This document shows, in pieces, positions 1 through 12,200 of a stretch of DNA of 64,000 bases. The notes under the pieces are model-generated. The model did no database searches, had not been told where the DNA came from, and was given only the letters and a program-made list of their open reading frames with translations. The translations under genes were made by a program, and so were the position numbers. Source of the stretch: Gordionus sp. m RMFG-2023 (taxonomy: Eukaryota > Nematomorpha > Gordioida > Chordodea > Parachordodidae); assembly GCF_954871325.1 (NCBI RefSeq), contig NC_088777.1, forward strand, positions 32,527,366 through 32,591,365, given 5' to 3'. Every line of letters starts with the position of its first letter. Within the stretch, counting starts at the first letter, position 1.

Positions 1-592
1 TAGCATCACTGGCCCATTTAGACTGCAATTTTTACTTCGCATTTGGGTAAACCAAACCAATAAAGAGGGTTCTGTCTTTGGGTAACAACTCATTCTTACT
101 CTTTTAGTTGTAGGAGGTTTATTCCTTAGAAATTGTGAGCATATATTTTCTTTATTCTCTATTAAACGGTAGATTGTCGAGACGTGGCAATTGTAATTTG
201 ATGCTAATTATGTTTTTGATGTAGTGTTTAATTTATCAATTATTTCTTTTTTATGCTTCAGGGTTAATGTTTGAAATGATTTTTTTACCATTTTTATATT
301 AATTTCTGGCGTGGTAATGAATGAATGGGAAAAGGTTAAATAAAAAAAATGATGAATAATTTTTTTCGATAAATTTTTTTTATTTTTTCACTTATCCGAT
401 TAAATTAACGTTATTGTCATATAAATGGGACCTGAAAAATTTTGCAATTATCCGATATTTCGCAATTAACCGATTCGCAATTATAAATGTAATTTAACAT
501 TATACCATAGTAATTATTATCAAAATCGCGGGGTTTTTTCATATTTAAAAGTTTTTGCACTTAAGCGATATGCAATTAAACGGTTTTGACTG
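1..592 (-). mobile_element. pogo/Tigger-like (Tc1/mariner) element, 5' end, decayed
   Basis: The terminus reads, on the minus strand, CAGTCAAAACCGTTTAATTG and is followed outside by TA, the usual Tc1/mariner target. Inside it, from an ATG at 291 downwards, the minus strand reads a CENP-B/pogo type helix-turn-helix: MVKKSFQTLTLKHKKEIIDK, then after stops residues like VSTIYRLIENKENI. That is the N-terminal DNA-binding domain of Tigger transposases. The rest of the element lies before base 1. The frame is broken, so it is a fossil DNA transposon. Family assignment rests on the HTH pattern and the TIR. Confidence 0.6.
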
Positions 593-1595
593 TATTGTCA
601 AAAGGTCATGAAACTAATATAACTTTCTACTACCATTTTAGACAATAGAATGGACTAATAAGAAATAGACCTTATCAAATCAACAATTCTTGAAGAAGAG
701 AATATAAACGACCAATCCAAATCATAAAACTGTATGGTGGTTAGAGCTTCCTTTTAGATGACATGATGGAAGCTAGATAAGTAATTGAGATAATTATTGT
801 ATGATATTAAATTTCTAAAAGATTATCTTCCATTTTTAATGATATATAAACGACTACATAGTTGACCATTATTGCTTATCTAAAATATGCGATCATATGC
901 TCTCAGACACTCTAGTAATAATCTTAAATTACATAGCCACACAAGATGCTGGTTAATTTGCAGTCCTAGCCATGACACTCACGATGGTAACCCATATCAG
1001 AATTTATTCTGTAAACACTAAAAACCTTTAAAAGAAATTATGCAAATATATTGAAGCCTTGAGTTATTTACACGGCATAAATGCCATATTAGAAATGAAA
1101 CATTTTGTAACTACAAAATAAGAACCAGAGGGATATCATGAAAGCAATTAAGATTTTATATATTATTGTCGCACCATCTCTAGTTGGTATATTATATCTT
1201 AAAATAATAGTAGTTTGTAATAATATTAAAAATATATTCGTATTAAAAATTTAATTCAAATCTATATTGCGAAGAAGAAGAAAATAGCTTCCTAAAAACA
1301 CGTAAAAAAGAGAAGAAAAGATATCTAATTTATTACATCCATTGTGGGATGAATAATAATACGCTTAATATTAATTATATTGTAAATTAATAGATGGCGT
1401 TAAATATTTGTAAGCAAATTGTTACTTATATTTATTATCAAAGGCATTTATTAGTAAAATTTTAAAAATATTAACTGCAATATATTATATAACTGTCAGA
1501 TACGTCTGTAAAAGTGGCATTTTACCTAATATTTTATAAAAAATTATATATAATAGAGGATTATTAACTATATGTCTACTTACTTTTTATAAACA

Positions 1596-3795
1596 AGTAG
1601 AAAGCCCGTCAAAAATGATGGGGAATGAGATTTTTATTCATTTTTTACGATAGATGTCATGCCAGGTCCAAGCTCACAATATTAGGAATAAAAGTTTATC
1701 CAGCCCAGCTCAACCCTTAATAATTTGTTAAAGATTTCCCATGTCAGGTGCTAGCTAATATAAATTTTGAGGTTCTAAGCCCAGTCGTATCCAATATAAT
1801 TATGAAAATTTTTTCCCACCTAGAAGATAGTAAAATTTTTAATTGATTTATCACACATGAAGGGGAATTATATGATTTACCAATAAGTTTAAGATGTAAA
1901 AAAATAACATGTGAATTCCGTATTAAGGGAAACTGGAAAGACCTGGGCAAATCACTTATTAGAGAATCATGACAAATAAAATTAAAATAACCGACTCTTC
2001 TACTTTTTGGATATAGGGTTATTGTAGTTTTTCAGATAAATTTAATGTATGTCTTGCATTTCTCAAATTATTTGTAAAGAATTTGATAAGGGGTATATAT
2101 ATTTTTATGAGTAAAACAAATGCTATCTATTTAAATTACAAAAATGCCATTAAACACTAATAAAACTTATATGCATCTTATTTATATATATTTTAAGATA
2201 TTTTTATTTATTGACATATAAATTTAGGATAATTTGTTTAAAAAATAATGAGTAATATTTATTATGTATTTGATAAAATTAAGAGCAAATCCTTGTTGAC
2301 ATTTTAATTTTTGATGGAAAATGTGACAAAATAAATCTGGGGGGTCGTCTGGAGAGGAAATAATTAATGTATAATTTTAAATTTTATACATTTATGGTTG
2401 TAGATGAAAGTAATGACGGATTACCAAAGCAGTGTACAAAACACAATACGTCCCGATAAAGATGATATGCCTATGAACGCAAAACGATATTTCCGTCAAT
2501 GTCAGCATTGGTATCTCCCTCTAAAATAGAATCACGACAATGTTAACTAAACCATAAAATGGTCGTAAGTATTGTTATAAAGGCCACGACAGAACTACTG
2601 CATATTTTTCCATTAATAAAGTTGATGAAATTGGCTGTACTGTACATTCAATTTTGAATACGCAAAACAATATTTCTGCCAATGTATTGCTATCCCCTTC
2701 TAAAATAGAATCATGAACGACAATGTTAACTCAACCATAAAACGGTCGTAAGTATTGCTATAAAGGCCACGACAGAAATACTGCATATTTTTTCATTAAT
2801 AAAGTTGATGAAATTGGGCGTACTGTACATTCAAGTTTATTCCTCTAAATATTCATGAAAGTTTCTCAGAGAATCGGATAAAGTAATATTTATATTAACT
2901 CCTAGTGAAGTGAATGATAGTACAGAATTAAATGTTTATATTAGTTAAAAAATAGGCGAAGGTGGCATAGGGATTGTGGTAGTGGTGATAGAAATATCAT
3001 TTGGAGAAATGGATGAAAATAAAATAAACATAGATATAAAACATAAGATAAAAAAAAATAAACCTCCAGATGAGTTCATTTCAATCGTAGTTCTTTATTA
3101 TTTTGTCTACCAGTAACTTTAGAACGGGTAAGGCGTTTGTTTATACGTCATTATTTTATTTGCTTATCTTTAATAATAGACTCATCATGTTTTGTAGCAA
3201 TGTGAGGGATTAGGGTTAGCCTAGACAAATAAAGAAATCAGGCAAATATATAAATAAACTATTGTTGAAATTAAACAAACATTAAAATAATGTAAAACCG
3301 GTAGATGGGTCAATATTAGATGCATATTTCTAGTAGTTGGAGGGCTATCATCAAAAAAATTTTTTAGGAGACTTATCAAGCCTATTATGATATTCTAAAA
3401 TTTAAAAAATAATATGATGAATGTAATGTTGTTAAGTATAAACAGGTTAGGATAAGAATATTTAAATATTTGAATATACTTGGTTATCTTCTTAATTATT
3501 GGTTATAAAAGAAAAATATGAGTATAAAAAGATTTCATTAATGTGTAATTGATAATATGATATGAAAATTGATATGATAATCTAAAAAATAAAGGATTAA
3601 AATGAAATAAAAAGTTTCATTCATATTTACAAATTTGAGGGAATATTGTTTTTCATCCATGTTAGGTATGTATACACCATCAATTCCAATCATCTGTATG
3701 AATAAAATAAAATAAACAAATAAAAAAAATAAAAATAAATACGTACCGATGACATGACGTCATGATGACGTAGTGAGGACATCGGAAAATTATAA
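1596..3795. repeat. Insertion in the first block copy; no gene seen
   Basis: This stretch is absent from the second block copy at 5285. It contains a direct tandem duplication at 2478-2835 and a small palindromic TGACGTCA-like motif near 3765. I see no open frame of note and no clear terminal inverted repeats. Confidence 0.5.
2478..2835. repeat. Tandem duplication, about 183-bp unit, two copies
   Basis: The sequence starting CGCAAAACGATATTTC at about 2478 recurs as CGCAAAACAATATTTC at about 2661. Both then run through the same order of motifs (AAAATAGAATCA, ACGGTCGTAAGTATTG, GGCCACGACAGAA, AAAGTTGATGAAATTGG), with a few differences. Confidence 0.85.
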
Positions 3796-4364
3796 TATAG
3801 ATAAATCACTTATACTTATTTGGATTTGGACCTTGAAAATAATTTTAGGAAGAGACATGATAATTAAATTTAGAAATCAATAATATAGTTGATTAGTAGT
3901 GATTTTGAACTCGGCTAAAATATTAAATTATTAATTTTCAATTAATAAATGATTATATTTATTTAATTAGGGTTATATAATAATTTAAATAATAAAAGTC
4001 AATTAAGCTTCAACTGTTAATGCTAAATTAATATTTAGTGAGTGATATTGTTATATTTTTAACATAGAATTTGATTGCAAGCTGACATAGTATAATTTAT
4101 ATGTAATAATCTAATCTAATAATTAAAATAGTATTCATTTAATAAAAATTAAGATAGTCTTATTAATTTTTTAATAAAATTAAATCTATATATTACTCAA
4201 TAGAATTATAAAATAAATTATTCAGAGGGCAATTAAAAACATTTATTTTTAGCTCAAGGGGATATTAAGGTGCCATTAAAAAAAATTTTTTACTTCAGGG
4301 GGCTATTCAAAATTTCAGGGAGCTCGAGCTCCTGCGCCCCCCCCTAGCGACGCCACTGGGCCTA

Positions 4365-5925
4365 ACCAAATCAACATTTATTGAAGAAGAGAATATAAAC
4401 GACCAATCTAAATCATGAAACTAAATTGTGATTAGAGTTTCCTCTTAGATGACATGATGGAAGCTAGATAAGTAATCGATAAAATTATTGTGAAATATTA
4501 AAATTCTAAAAGATTATCTTCCATTTTTAATGATATATAAACGACTACACAGTGGACCATTATTGCTTATTTAAAATTTACATGCTTATCTAAAATTTAC
4601 AATCATATGCTCTTAGCAGCTGTAGTAATAATCTTAAATTACATAGACACACAAATAATTATAATTGTTAGTATATTTGCTGTCATAGCCATGACACTCA
4701 CGATGTTAACTCATATCATAATTTATTATGTTAGATAAATTGATAAAACAAAAACACTTAAAATCTTTAGAAGAAATTATGCAAATATTTTGACGCCTAG
4801 AGTTATTTACACAACAAGGATGCCATATTAGAAATGAAACATTTTGTAACATAAAATAAGAACCAGAGTGATATGATGAAAGCAATTAAGATTTTATATA
4901 TTATTGTTGCATCACCTCTAGTTGTTATATTATATCTTAAAATAATAGTAGCTTGTAATAATATCAAAAATATACTCGTATTAAAAATTTAACTCAAAAC
5001 ATTTTTCCAAATAAGAAAAAAATAGCTTTCCTAAAAACACGTATAAAGAGAAGAAAAGATATCTAATTTATTAAAACCATTGCGGGATGAATAATAAGAT
5101 GCGTTAAAGAATTGAATGCAAATTGTTACTTATATTTATTATCAAAAGCATTTATTAGTAAAATTTATTAAAATATTAAGTAATATATTATATAACTGTC
5201 AAATACGTCTGTAAAAGTGACATTTTACTTAATATTTTATAACCAATTATATTAGAGGATCAGAAACTATATGTCTACTTACTTTTTATAATCTCTTATA
5301 CTTATTTGGACTTCAAAAATATTTTTAAGAAGAGGCAAGGTAATTAAATTTAAAAATGAATAATATAGTTGATTAGTGATCGGCTAATTACAATATTAAA
5401 TTTGTTTAAATTAATATATGATTATATTTATTTAATTAGGGTTATATAATAATTTAAATAATAAAAGTCAATTAATCTTCAATTGTTAAAGCTAAATTAA
5501 TATTTAGTGAGTGATATTGATATTCTATTTTTAACACATAATTTGATTGCAAGCTGACATAGTGAAAATATAATTTATAAGTATTAATTTAATCTAATCT
5601 AATCTAATCTAATCTAATCTAATCTAATCTAATCTAATCTAATCTAATCTAATCTAATCTAATCTAATCTAATAATTAAAATAGTATTCATTTAATAAAA
5701 ATTTAGATAGTCTTATTAATTTTTAAATAATGAAATTAAATCTATATATTTCTTAATAGAATATAAAAGAAATCGTTTAGGGGGCAATCAAAAAAAAATT
5801 TCTAGTTCGAGGGGATATTAAGGAGCCATTAAAATAAAAAATTATTTTGCTTCAAGGGGCTATTCAAATTTTTTAGGGGGCTCGAGCCCCTACGCGTTAC
5901 TCCCTAGTAACGTCATTGCTATTCA
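4365..5925. repeat. Second, uninterrupted copy of the duplicated block
   Basis: Matches 655-1595 plus 3797-4358 without the 2.2-kb insertion, so it serves as the empty site for that insertion. The main internal difference is a large pentanucleotide expansion at 5591-5670. No coding sequence is seen. Confidence 0.65.
5591..5670. repeat. (AATCT)16 microsatellite
   Basis: Sixteen perfect head-to-tail copies of AATCT fill these 80 bases. The equivalent site in the other block copy (about 4105-4125) has only two units, so the array expanded after the duplication. Confidence 0.98.
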
Positions 5926-7709
5926 GTGGCGTATCCAGGATTTTCTTATGGGGGGGGGGTGATTTTTTTGGGGGGGCTTCGCCTCCAAACCTCTTCACCT
6001 GGCCTTCGGCCAGCTTTTCCCCGGCCTTCCGGCTGGTCTTATATTTAAGCTATTCTCTTAAATTATTCATAATTTAATAATAATTATATTTCTATTTTTA
6101 ACTATTATTTATTAATTCGTGCTTATGGATTTTATAAGCATATTTTTTATTTTTTAAGTTAGGTATATTATATTTAACAAAGTTTTTTTAAATGTAAAGT
6201 TGAAATAAATTTTAATGTTATTTTTTTTATAAAATTTGTTTTAAAAACTAGCCTCAGCTTAAATTCTCATATAATATAAGTAGAATATAATTTTTTTATT
6301 GAAAATACTAATAGTAATGTATATAAAATATTGACTATATAATAATTTAAAAAACAAGTTTTTTTTAAACTTCCTATCAAACACAATATTATACAAAAAT
6401 TTTTATTAAATACTATAATTATAATTTTCGTAGGAATGTTGCCAATTCATCAAGAATTTCGTTTGTCGTTGGAACCAAATCTCTGTGGATATTTAACAGA
6501 GCTAGCCTATTTAGCCGAGATTCGGAAGTAGTACTTCGTAAATATGTTTTCAACATTGTCTAGTTGGAAAAAGTCCTTTCATTCCTACATGTTGTAATAG
6601 GCAACCATGCAAGAATATGAATCAATTTCAAAATATTAGTAAACTAAGCCAAGGTTTCTTTATACCGATTGAGAGCATCAATAGCATGCTCAGGTAAAAT
6701 AGCTACGTAGTAAATAATTATACCAAAATTCGAATTCACTGATTAAATTTACTTCAGTATCCATATCAAAGGAATAAAATTTTAAATATTTAATTTTACA
6801 AATAGTGGCATTAGAAAACAAAGAAGGATCTTTGGGTAATAAACTCTAAGATTGCTAAAGACTTGTTTTTTTTATCTAAAAACCGTACTTTTATTTGCAA
6901 TAAATAAGTATCTAAGATGGGATGAAAATGGATATTTTATATTAATGCCTAGGTGCTAGACGAGGTTTTATTAGTGTTATATTATAAAATTTAGCCTTCG
7001 ATTCAACATCTAGATAAATATTATGAAAATTTTTATCTACATTCATTCTTATTGTATCTACCTGTTCATATATATTTTCCGCCAAATCAATAACCTGAAT
7101 CAAATCTAAATTTAGTTTTTGTAAATTTCAACAAAGTAGCGAGCTCTAAGGAAATAATTTATTGATGCAACTAGCAGCAATGATAAACTCTGACTGATCA
7201 ATTGAATTCTAATGATATCGCTTCTGACGACACATTACTTTTTTTCATGCTAAGCCTTATTTAACATTTGTATTTGTAATTCTATTTCTTCTATTCTACA
7301 GAATGAAAGTAAAAATAAAAAATATTTAAAAAATTATAGATATTTATTAAAAATTAAAATATTATTAAAAATACTTATTATCTAACTCACTAATAATTTT
7401 GAATTTAAAATAATTAGCTATAATATAAAATTAATTACCGTTTGATTTCAATCTCTTTGACTAAAAAATTTTCCATTTTATTAATATTTTAAAATAATGA
7501 TAATGTACTCACAAGGAAAGGAAATTTTAATAAAATTTATTTATAAAAAATAAGTTTTATGTCGGATAATTGATATTAAAATATTTGTAAAATTTTGATT
7601 GGGGGGGGGGAAGTATTTATTAGCTTAAAATGATATTTATGAAAACAGTCAAATTTGCGATGGGGAGGGGGGAATTCCCCTCTTTCCCCTCCTATTGGTT
7701 ACGCGCCTG
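5924..7709 (-). mobile_element. Decayed hAT (TTF/ZMYM type) with C-terminal transposase remnant
   Basis: The left tip CAGTGGCGTATCCAGGA and the right tip (minus strand CAGGCGCGTAACCAATAGG) are related. The flanks TTGCTATT and CTGCAATT match at 6 of 8 bases, as for an old 8-bp target duplication. On the minus strand, 7150-6990 reads residues like LDLIQVIDLAENIYEQVDTI and 6640-6430 reads a dimerisation region (ITTCRNERTFSN, TYLRSTTSESRLNRLALLNI). These align by eye with the better-preserved transposase at 18737-19839. Stops and shifts are present and the N-terminal half is missing. G runs lie just inside both tips. Confidence 0.75.
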
Positions 7710-8164
7710 CTGCAATTATTCTTAAGAAACTTGTTTAATAATTTATATTTCCAACATTTAAATTTTTTATACTTTATATTTAAATTTTAAAGGTTCAAAA
7801 AATTTAAATTTCTATTTTTGGGTCATTTATTTTATAGTGATTTATATGCTCGTGGTTATTTCTAATTATTATTTTATAATTCACATTTATATTAAAATTT
7901 CTCATCCCCCGGTTATATTAATATTTTTAATTCACATCTATTTTATAGTTTTTTATATGCCGGTTTATATATTTAATTTTTTATAATTCACATTAATTTA
8001 AAATTGTGTATTAGAAATAATTATTAATATAATAAATTTATGCTTGAAATTTTTAAATAACAATAATTTTATATTTAAAAAATTTTTAATTATTCCTCTT
8101 ACCCCCCCCCCCCCCCCCCCCCCCCCCTACTTACGAAATTCCTGCGTACGCGCCTGATTACACT
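7710..8164. repeat. AT-rich spacer with a second hAT-type tip and a poly-C tract
   Basis: It ends at 8156 in a minus-strand tip CAGGCGCGTACGCAGGAATT, close to the tip at 7709, with a 26-base C run (8102-8127) just inside. It is probably another terminus of the same hAT family. No open frame is seen. Confidence 0.5.
8102..8127. repeat. Poly-C tract (26 C)
   Basis: An uninterrupted run of 26 C lies just inside a hAT-like terminus. The exact length in the genome may be uncertain because of sequencing error. Confidence 0.95.
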
Positions 8165-8830
8165 ATCAATATATTAAAAAAATAATATAAATGGTAATTC
8201 TTATGATTTGATTAGAATTAAGGCTGAAAAACCTTAAGCAAAATTTAATCTTACTCCCGATAATTCATCAAGGGTACGTAAGACGTCTATAAATTTTCAA
8301 GATTTTTTAATCGAGTCAAATTACAATTTGATTGTGTAAAAGACTCCAGGAGTTCTTTAAAAAGGAATTAATGAAATTATTGATTACTTTGTGTTGATCG
8401 TTTATTAGGTTGTATTATGAAATATAAATAGCTAAAGGATTATTAGCTGCTGAAGTTAAAGAAACACATAATTTTGAAAATATCTTAAATATTAAGTAAA
8501 AAAAAATCATCATGCATTTAAAGAATTGTATAAATTCTACTCAGCAGCCATCATCATTAGGGTACCAACGACTTCTTGTGTGACCTCTTTCTCTACAATA
8601 AAGAGAGTTCTATCGAGTATTAAAGAGTCGATGAAAGATCAACGTAAGCAAAATTTAGTATTGACGGCTAAATAAAAAAAAATAACACAAAATTTATCCT
8701 TTAATTCATTTATTCTAAAATTTAAAAATAAAAATCGTCGTTGCTTAATTATTTGTTTTATTTTAAAAAAATAGTGGCCCCCTCAAGTAAGCAGCTGGCC
8801 CCTTACTGAAAATTCCTAGCTACAGCTCTG
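8165..8830 (+). mobile_element. hAT remnant abutting the RPRD2-like gene
   Basis: The right tip (minus strand CAGAGCTGTAGCTAGGAATT) ends at 8830. On the plus strand, 8561-8645 reads VPTTSCVTSFSTIKRV and then SSIKESMKDQR, the hAT dimerisation signature usually seen as PTTSC-x-ERSFST-LRR. The Arg of ERSF is gone and the frame dies soon after. The left end was not found. It stops 213 bases before the start codon of the host gene. Confidence 0.6.
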
Positions 8831-9043
8831 GAGACATGAGATTATTAATAGTATTAGTATATAGAGAAAGAATAAAAGTAGTTTGGAAAAATAATTATTC
8901 TAACATAGTGCTTGAAATACACGGTTAACAACATTTTTGTCATGTAAAGTTAAATAAAGAAAGTCACATAAACTAGTGTCTATTTTGACAAAACTTATTT
9001 TCGTTGTATTGCACATGTTAGAAGCTTTTTTTTTTCTTTCGCT

Positions 9044-9209
9044 ATGAATAAAAATATGAGTGGATCATTCGATGTTAATAGATTAAAAGAAAAGTTTTAT
9101 GCTCTTAACTCAACCCAAGACAGTGTGCAAACATTATCTTTATGGATTCTTCATCATAAGGCACATTGTGAAAAGATTATTGAAATTTGGCTTAAAGTTT
9201 TTAAGAAAA
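9044..9209 (+). CDS. RPRD2: RPRD2-like exon 1 (CID helices 1-3)
   Basis: Encodes the start of the CID, including STQDSVQTLSLWILHH and a following helix EKIIEIWLKVFKK. The donor is AAAA|GTAAATT (phase 1). The next intron is only 44 bp. Confidence 0.88.
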
Positions 9210-12200
9210 GTAAATTGGTATTTTTGCTTAGGTAAATTGATTTTTATTTAAAGGTAATTCGAAACAGAAACTAAACATGTTCTATTTAGCTAATGATGTT
9301 ATACAAAATAGCAAAAAAAGAAATTCTAGGGTGTTTGTTTCAATATATAAGAGAGCCTTGATTGAAGCTGTTTTTACAATAAAGTATACTATTTATTTTA
9401 ATCAGGAAGAGTTATTTATAGTGATAAGTAAAGAATAACATGAATAGGTAATATATTTTGCTAAATAAGTCATTAGCAAGCCAGCTAGGGGCTAAAGCAC
9501 ACTTTTGAAAAATTAGCACTTGTTATTTTAAAAATTTACCTTTTTTTAAAATAAAATTAACAATTGAACTTCAATCATTTTAATAATAATTTAATCTTGA
9601 TTCTTGATAACTCAAATATATATATACATATAGAATTGTCAGAACTTTTGGTTTTGGAGGTTTGATATGACACCTCATCTAGCTCTTTTGACACATTGAA
9701 TCAACTTTCAAAATCATTATCTTCGTTCAAAATTTTATTGATATTCATGAGATCTGGATAAAAAATTATAATTAATTTTGGTAGCTAAAATTAGTTTAAG
9801 TGGAGAGTAGAATATAGTTTAATAAATATTTTTTGCAAAGATTTGTTATTGATTTTTTAAACAACGACAGAAGATGGAGAATATTAGTTGTTAGTACCAC
9901 GGCTGTTGTCAAATGACTCGCTGGGTAGTGTTGTTAAAAAGCATGATTTGGATTGATTTTTCAAAATGACCTGATTAAGATTTTACTAAATTAATATTAT
10001 GTAAGCATCAAGATTTGTCAAATAGATGTCCAAGCATTTCTGCCAATTATGTGTAAAATCTTTAGGCTCACATAGTGTTTTTGGTTATAATCTTAATTGG
10101 GCCATTTTTTTATAATCAACCACAATCGGGCTTTTTAACAACAATACAGCTGGGTCTATAGTTATTCATTGATATATTTTTGACTAATTTACAAAATTTA
10201 TGCTCAAAAAATAAACCTCCATCTTTTTATATGTAATTTTATATGTCAAATAAATCTATTGGACATAATTGATAGGCTAAGATTTAAAAAATTTATATAT
10301 ATGCATTATTTATGTTAACATAATCAATTACAATAAATCCCACCTTTTGTGAAAGGGATCTTTTTAGTCATAAAATTTTCTTGCATATCTAAAGGCATTG
10401 ATTACCCCCTGAAAAATATATATGAATGATGTAATGGATCTAGTTCCTTCTTTAAATATAATAACATTATTTATATTATAATTAATTGGTCTAGATAAAT
10501 TCTGAACAATATTTTAATGAACCAAGCTAAGTTTTGAAAAAATAATGACTTATTAGCTAAATTTATGTCGTTTTCCTTCATAAAATTATATTAGGCTAGG
10601 CCAAACAAATTAAGCAAATTTTTTCTGAAAAATAATTATTTGCTTGGCCAAATTACTTTTCAAATAAGGCCTGTGTTCACTTATAAATCCAAAAATTACA
10701 ATTTTTATAAGCATATTTGTATTATTTTTTTATGGATCATTAATTCAATGTCAAATGAGCAAGAAAGTTGAGATTTTTTGCTGAGCTCTTTCAATTTCAA
10801 TAAAAATTTGCTGGCATGTTATTTGTGTTCTAGTTATATTAAAAATGAAATTTTATCTCTTCAGCAATTATATTTGTCACAAGGAGGAGATTGTCATTGT
10901 GAATCAAAACCTAAATATAAAAAGAAATTAATAATAATTAGGAATGTTGAAAGTAAGGCTTTTGAGACCTAAAATAAAAAAAGAAAACAAATATATATAT
11001 ATATATATATAAAGAAATTAATAATAATTAGGAATCACGAAATCATGAAATCAATTTCATCCTTTATTCAAAATTATAACATTAGGGTAATTCCATACCA
11101 AATCGATAACTTTTCGGCCCGACCTTTTTAATTTCGATAAAATTTTGTATGCTGAGAGAATATCATTTGAAAGCATCGAATCCAAAATTTTAGCTTCCTA
11201 TTACTCATAGTTCCAGAGATATCAATGGTCAAAAGTGCCAAAAATGACCTTTTTCGGAAAATACGATTTTTTGAAATTGAGATAAGTTAAAAAATAATGA
11301 TTTTAAAAATATAAGTTATATGTCATTTTGTAACTCTATTAAAGGCCGTTTATTAAATATTAAAGATTTTTTTGAAATAATATTGTTGCGATTTTTATTT
11401 ACGTTATAAATTTTAAACATAAAAATTCCAGGTGTTTCGCTTTCCAAATTTTTTTGAATTTAATATTTTCTTATTCTCTAACCTTATATCTATTCATAAA
11501 AAAATTTAAACTTGGGACAGCCATGGGTTTTTTAATTATTACGATTTAAAAATCAAAAAATAAATTTTTTTTTCAAAAATAGATGGCGCTCCTTTATAAA
11601 ATAACGTATTTTGTTATAATTATTATTTTTTTAAACTTTTTTTCACTTTTAAAAATAAATAATAAGATTTTCCATCATTACTATCAGGAAAAAATATTAT
11701 ATAGATCGTTTGATAGGCTTACTTATTATTAGAGATTTGCAAAGTTAGACCCGGCCCGGACGGGCTTTGGGCCTAATTCTATTTAAAATAATCGGGTTCG
11801 GGCCGGGCTAATATTTTGAAAAAAATTTGGGCTGGGTCGGGTCGGATCTTGGAAACATTTTAAATATATATATAAATTTATCAATTTTATATTGAATTTT
11901 TTATGTAAAATAAAAATATTTGATTTTATTTATTGAAACTAAACGACATATAACATATGTCTTTTATTTTGAGTAATTATAAAAATTAATTCCTATATTT
12001 AAATAAATTCGGGCCGGGCCGGCGAAACTTTTTTTAAAAAAATTTCGGGCCGGGCCGGGCTTGAAAAATTAGGCTCGATGCAGATCACTACTTATTATTG
12101 CTATATTGATAACTTGTAGAAATTAGTTTTTATAATAAATGATTAAATTACCTAAAAAGATAGTTAAGATTCCGATATCTCATACAAGAAAATATAATAA

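Larger units (their letters stand above)
640..4358. repeat. First copy of a duplicated AT-rich block, split by a 2.2-kb insertion
   Basis: The stretch 655-1595 matches 4370-5285, and 3797-4358 matches 5287-5925, in the same order and orientation at high but imperfect identity. In the second copy the two halves are contiguous. In this first copy they are separated by about 1596-3795. Both copies end in a GC-rich tip (CTCGAGCTCC, then a C run, then CGCCACTG) that looks like an inverted CAGTGGCG-type hAT terminus. The unit is therefore probably a non-autonomous hAT relative or a tandem duplication of one. No coding potential is seen. Confidence 0.65.

Noticed and set aside
1744-1950. Open frame on the minus strand
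   Set aside because: AT-rich by-product with no recognisable domain, inside the repeat insertion at 1596-3795.
5591-5670. Telomere-like array
   Set aside because: AATCT does not match known animal telomere repeats, and the equivalent site in the duplicate has two units; it is a microsatellite.
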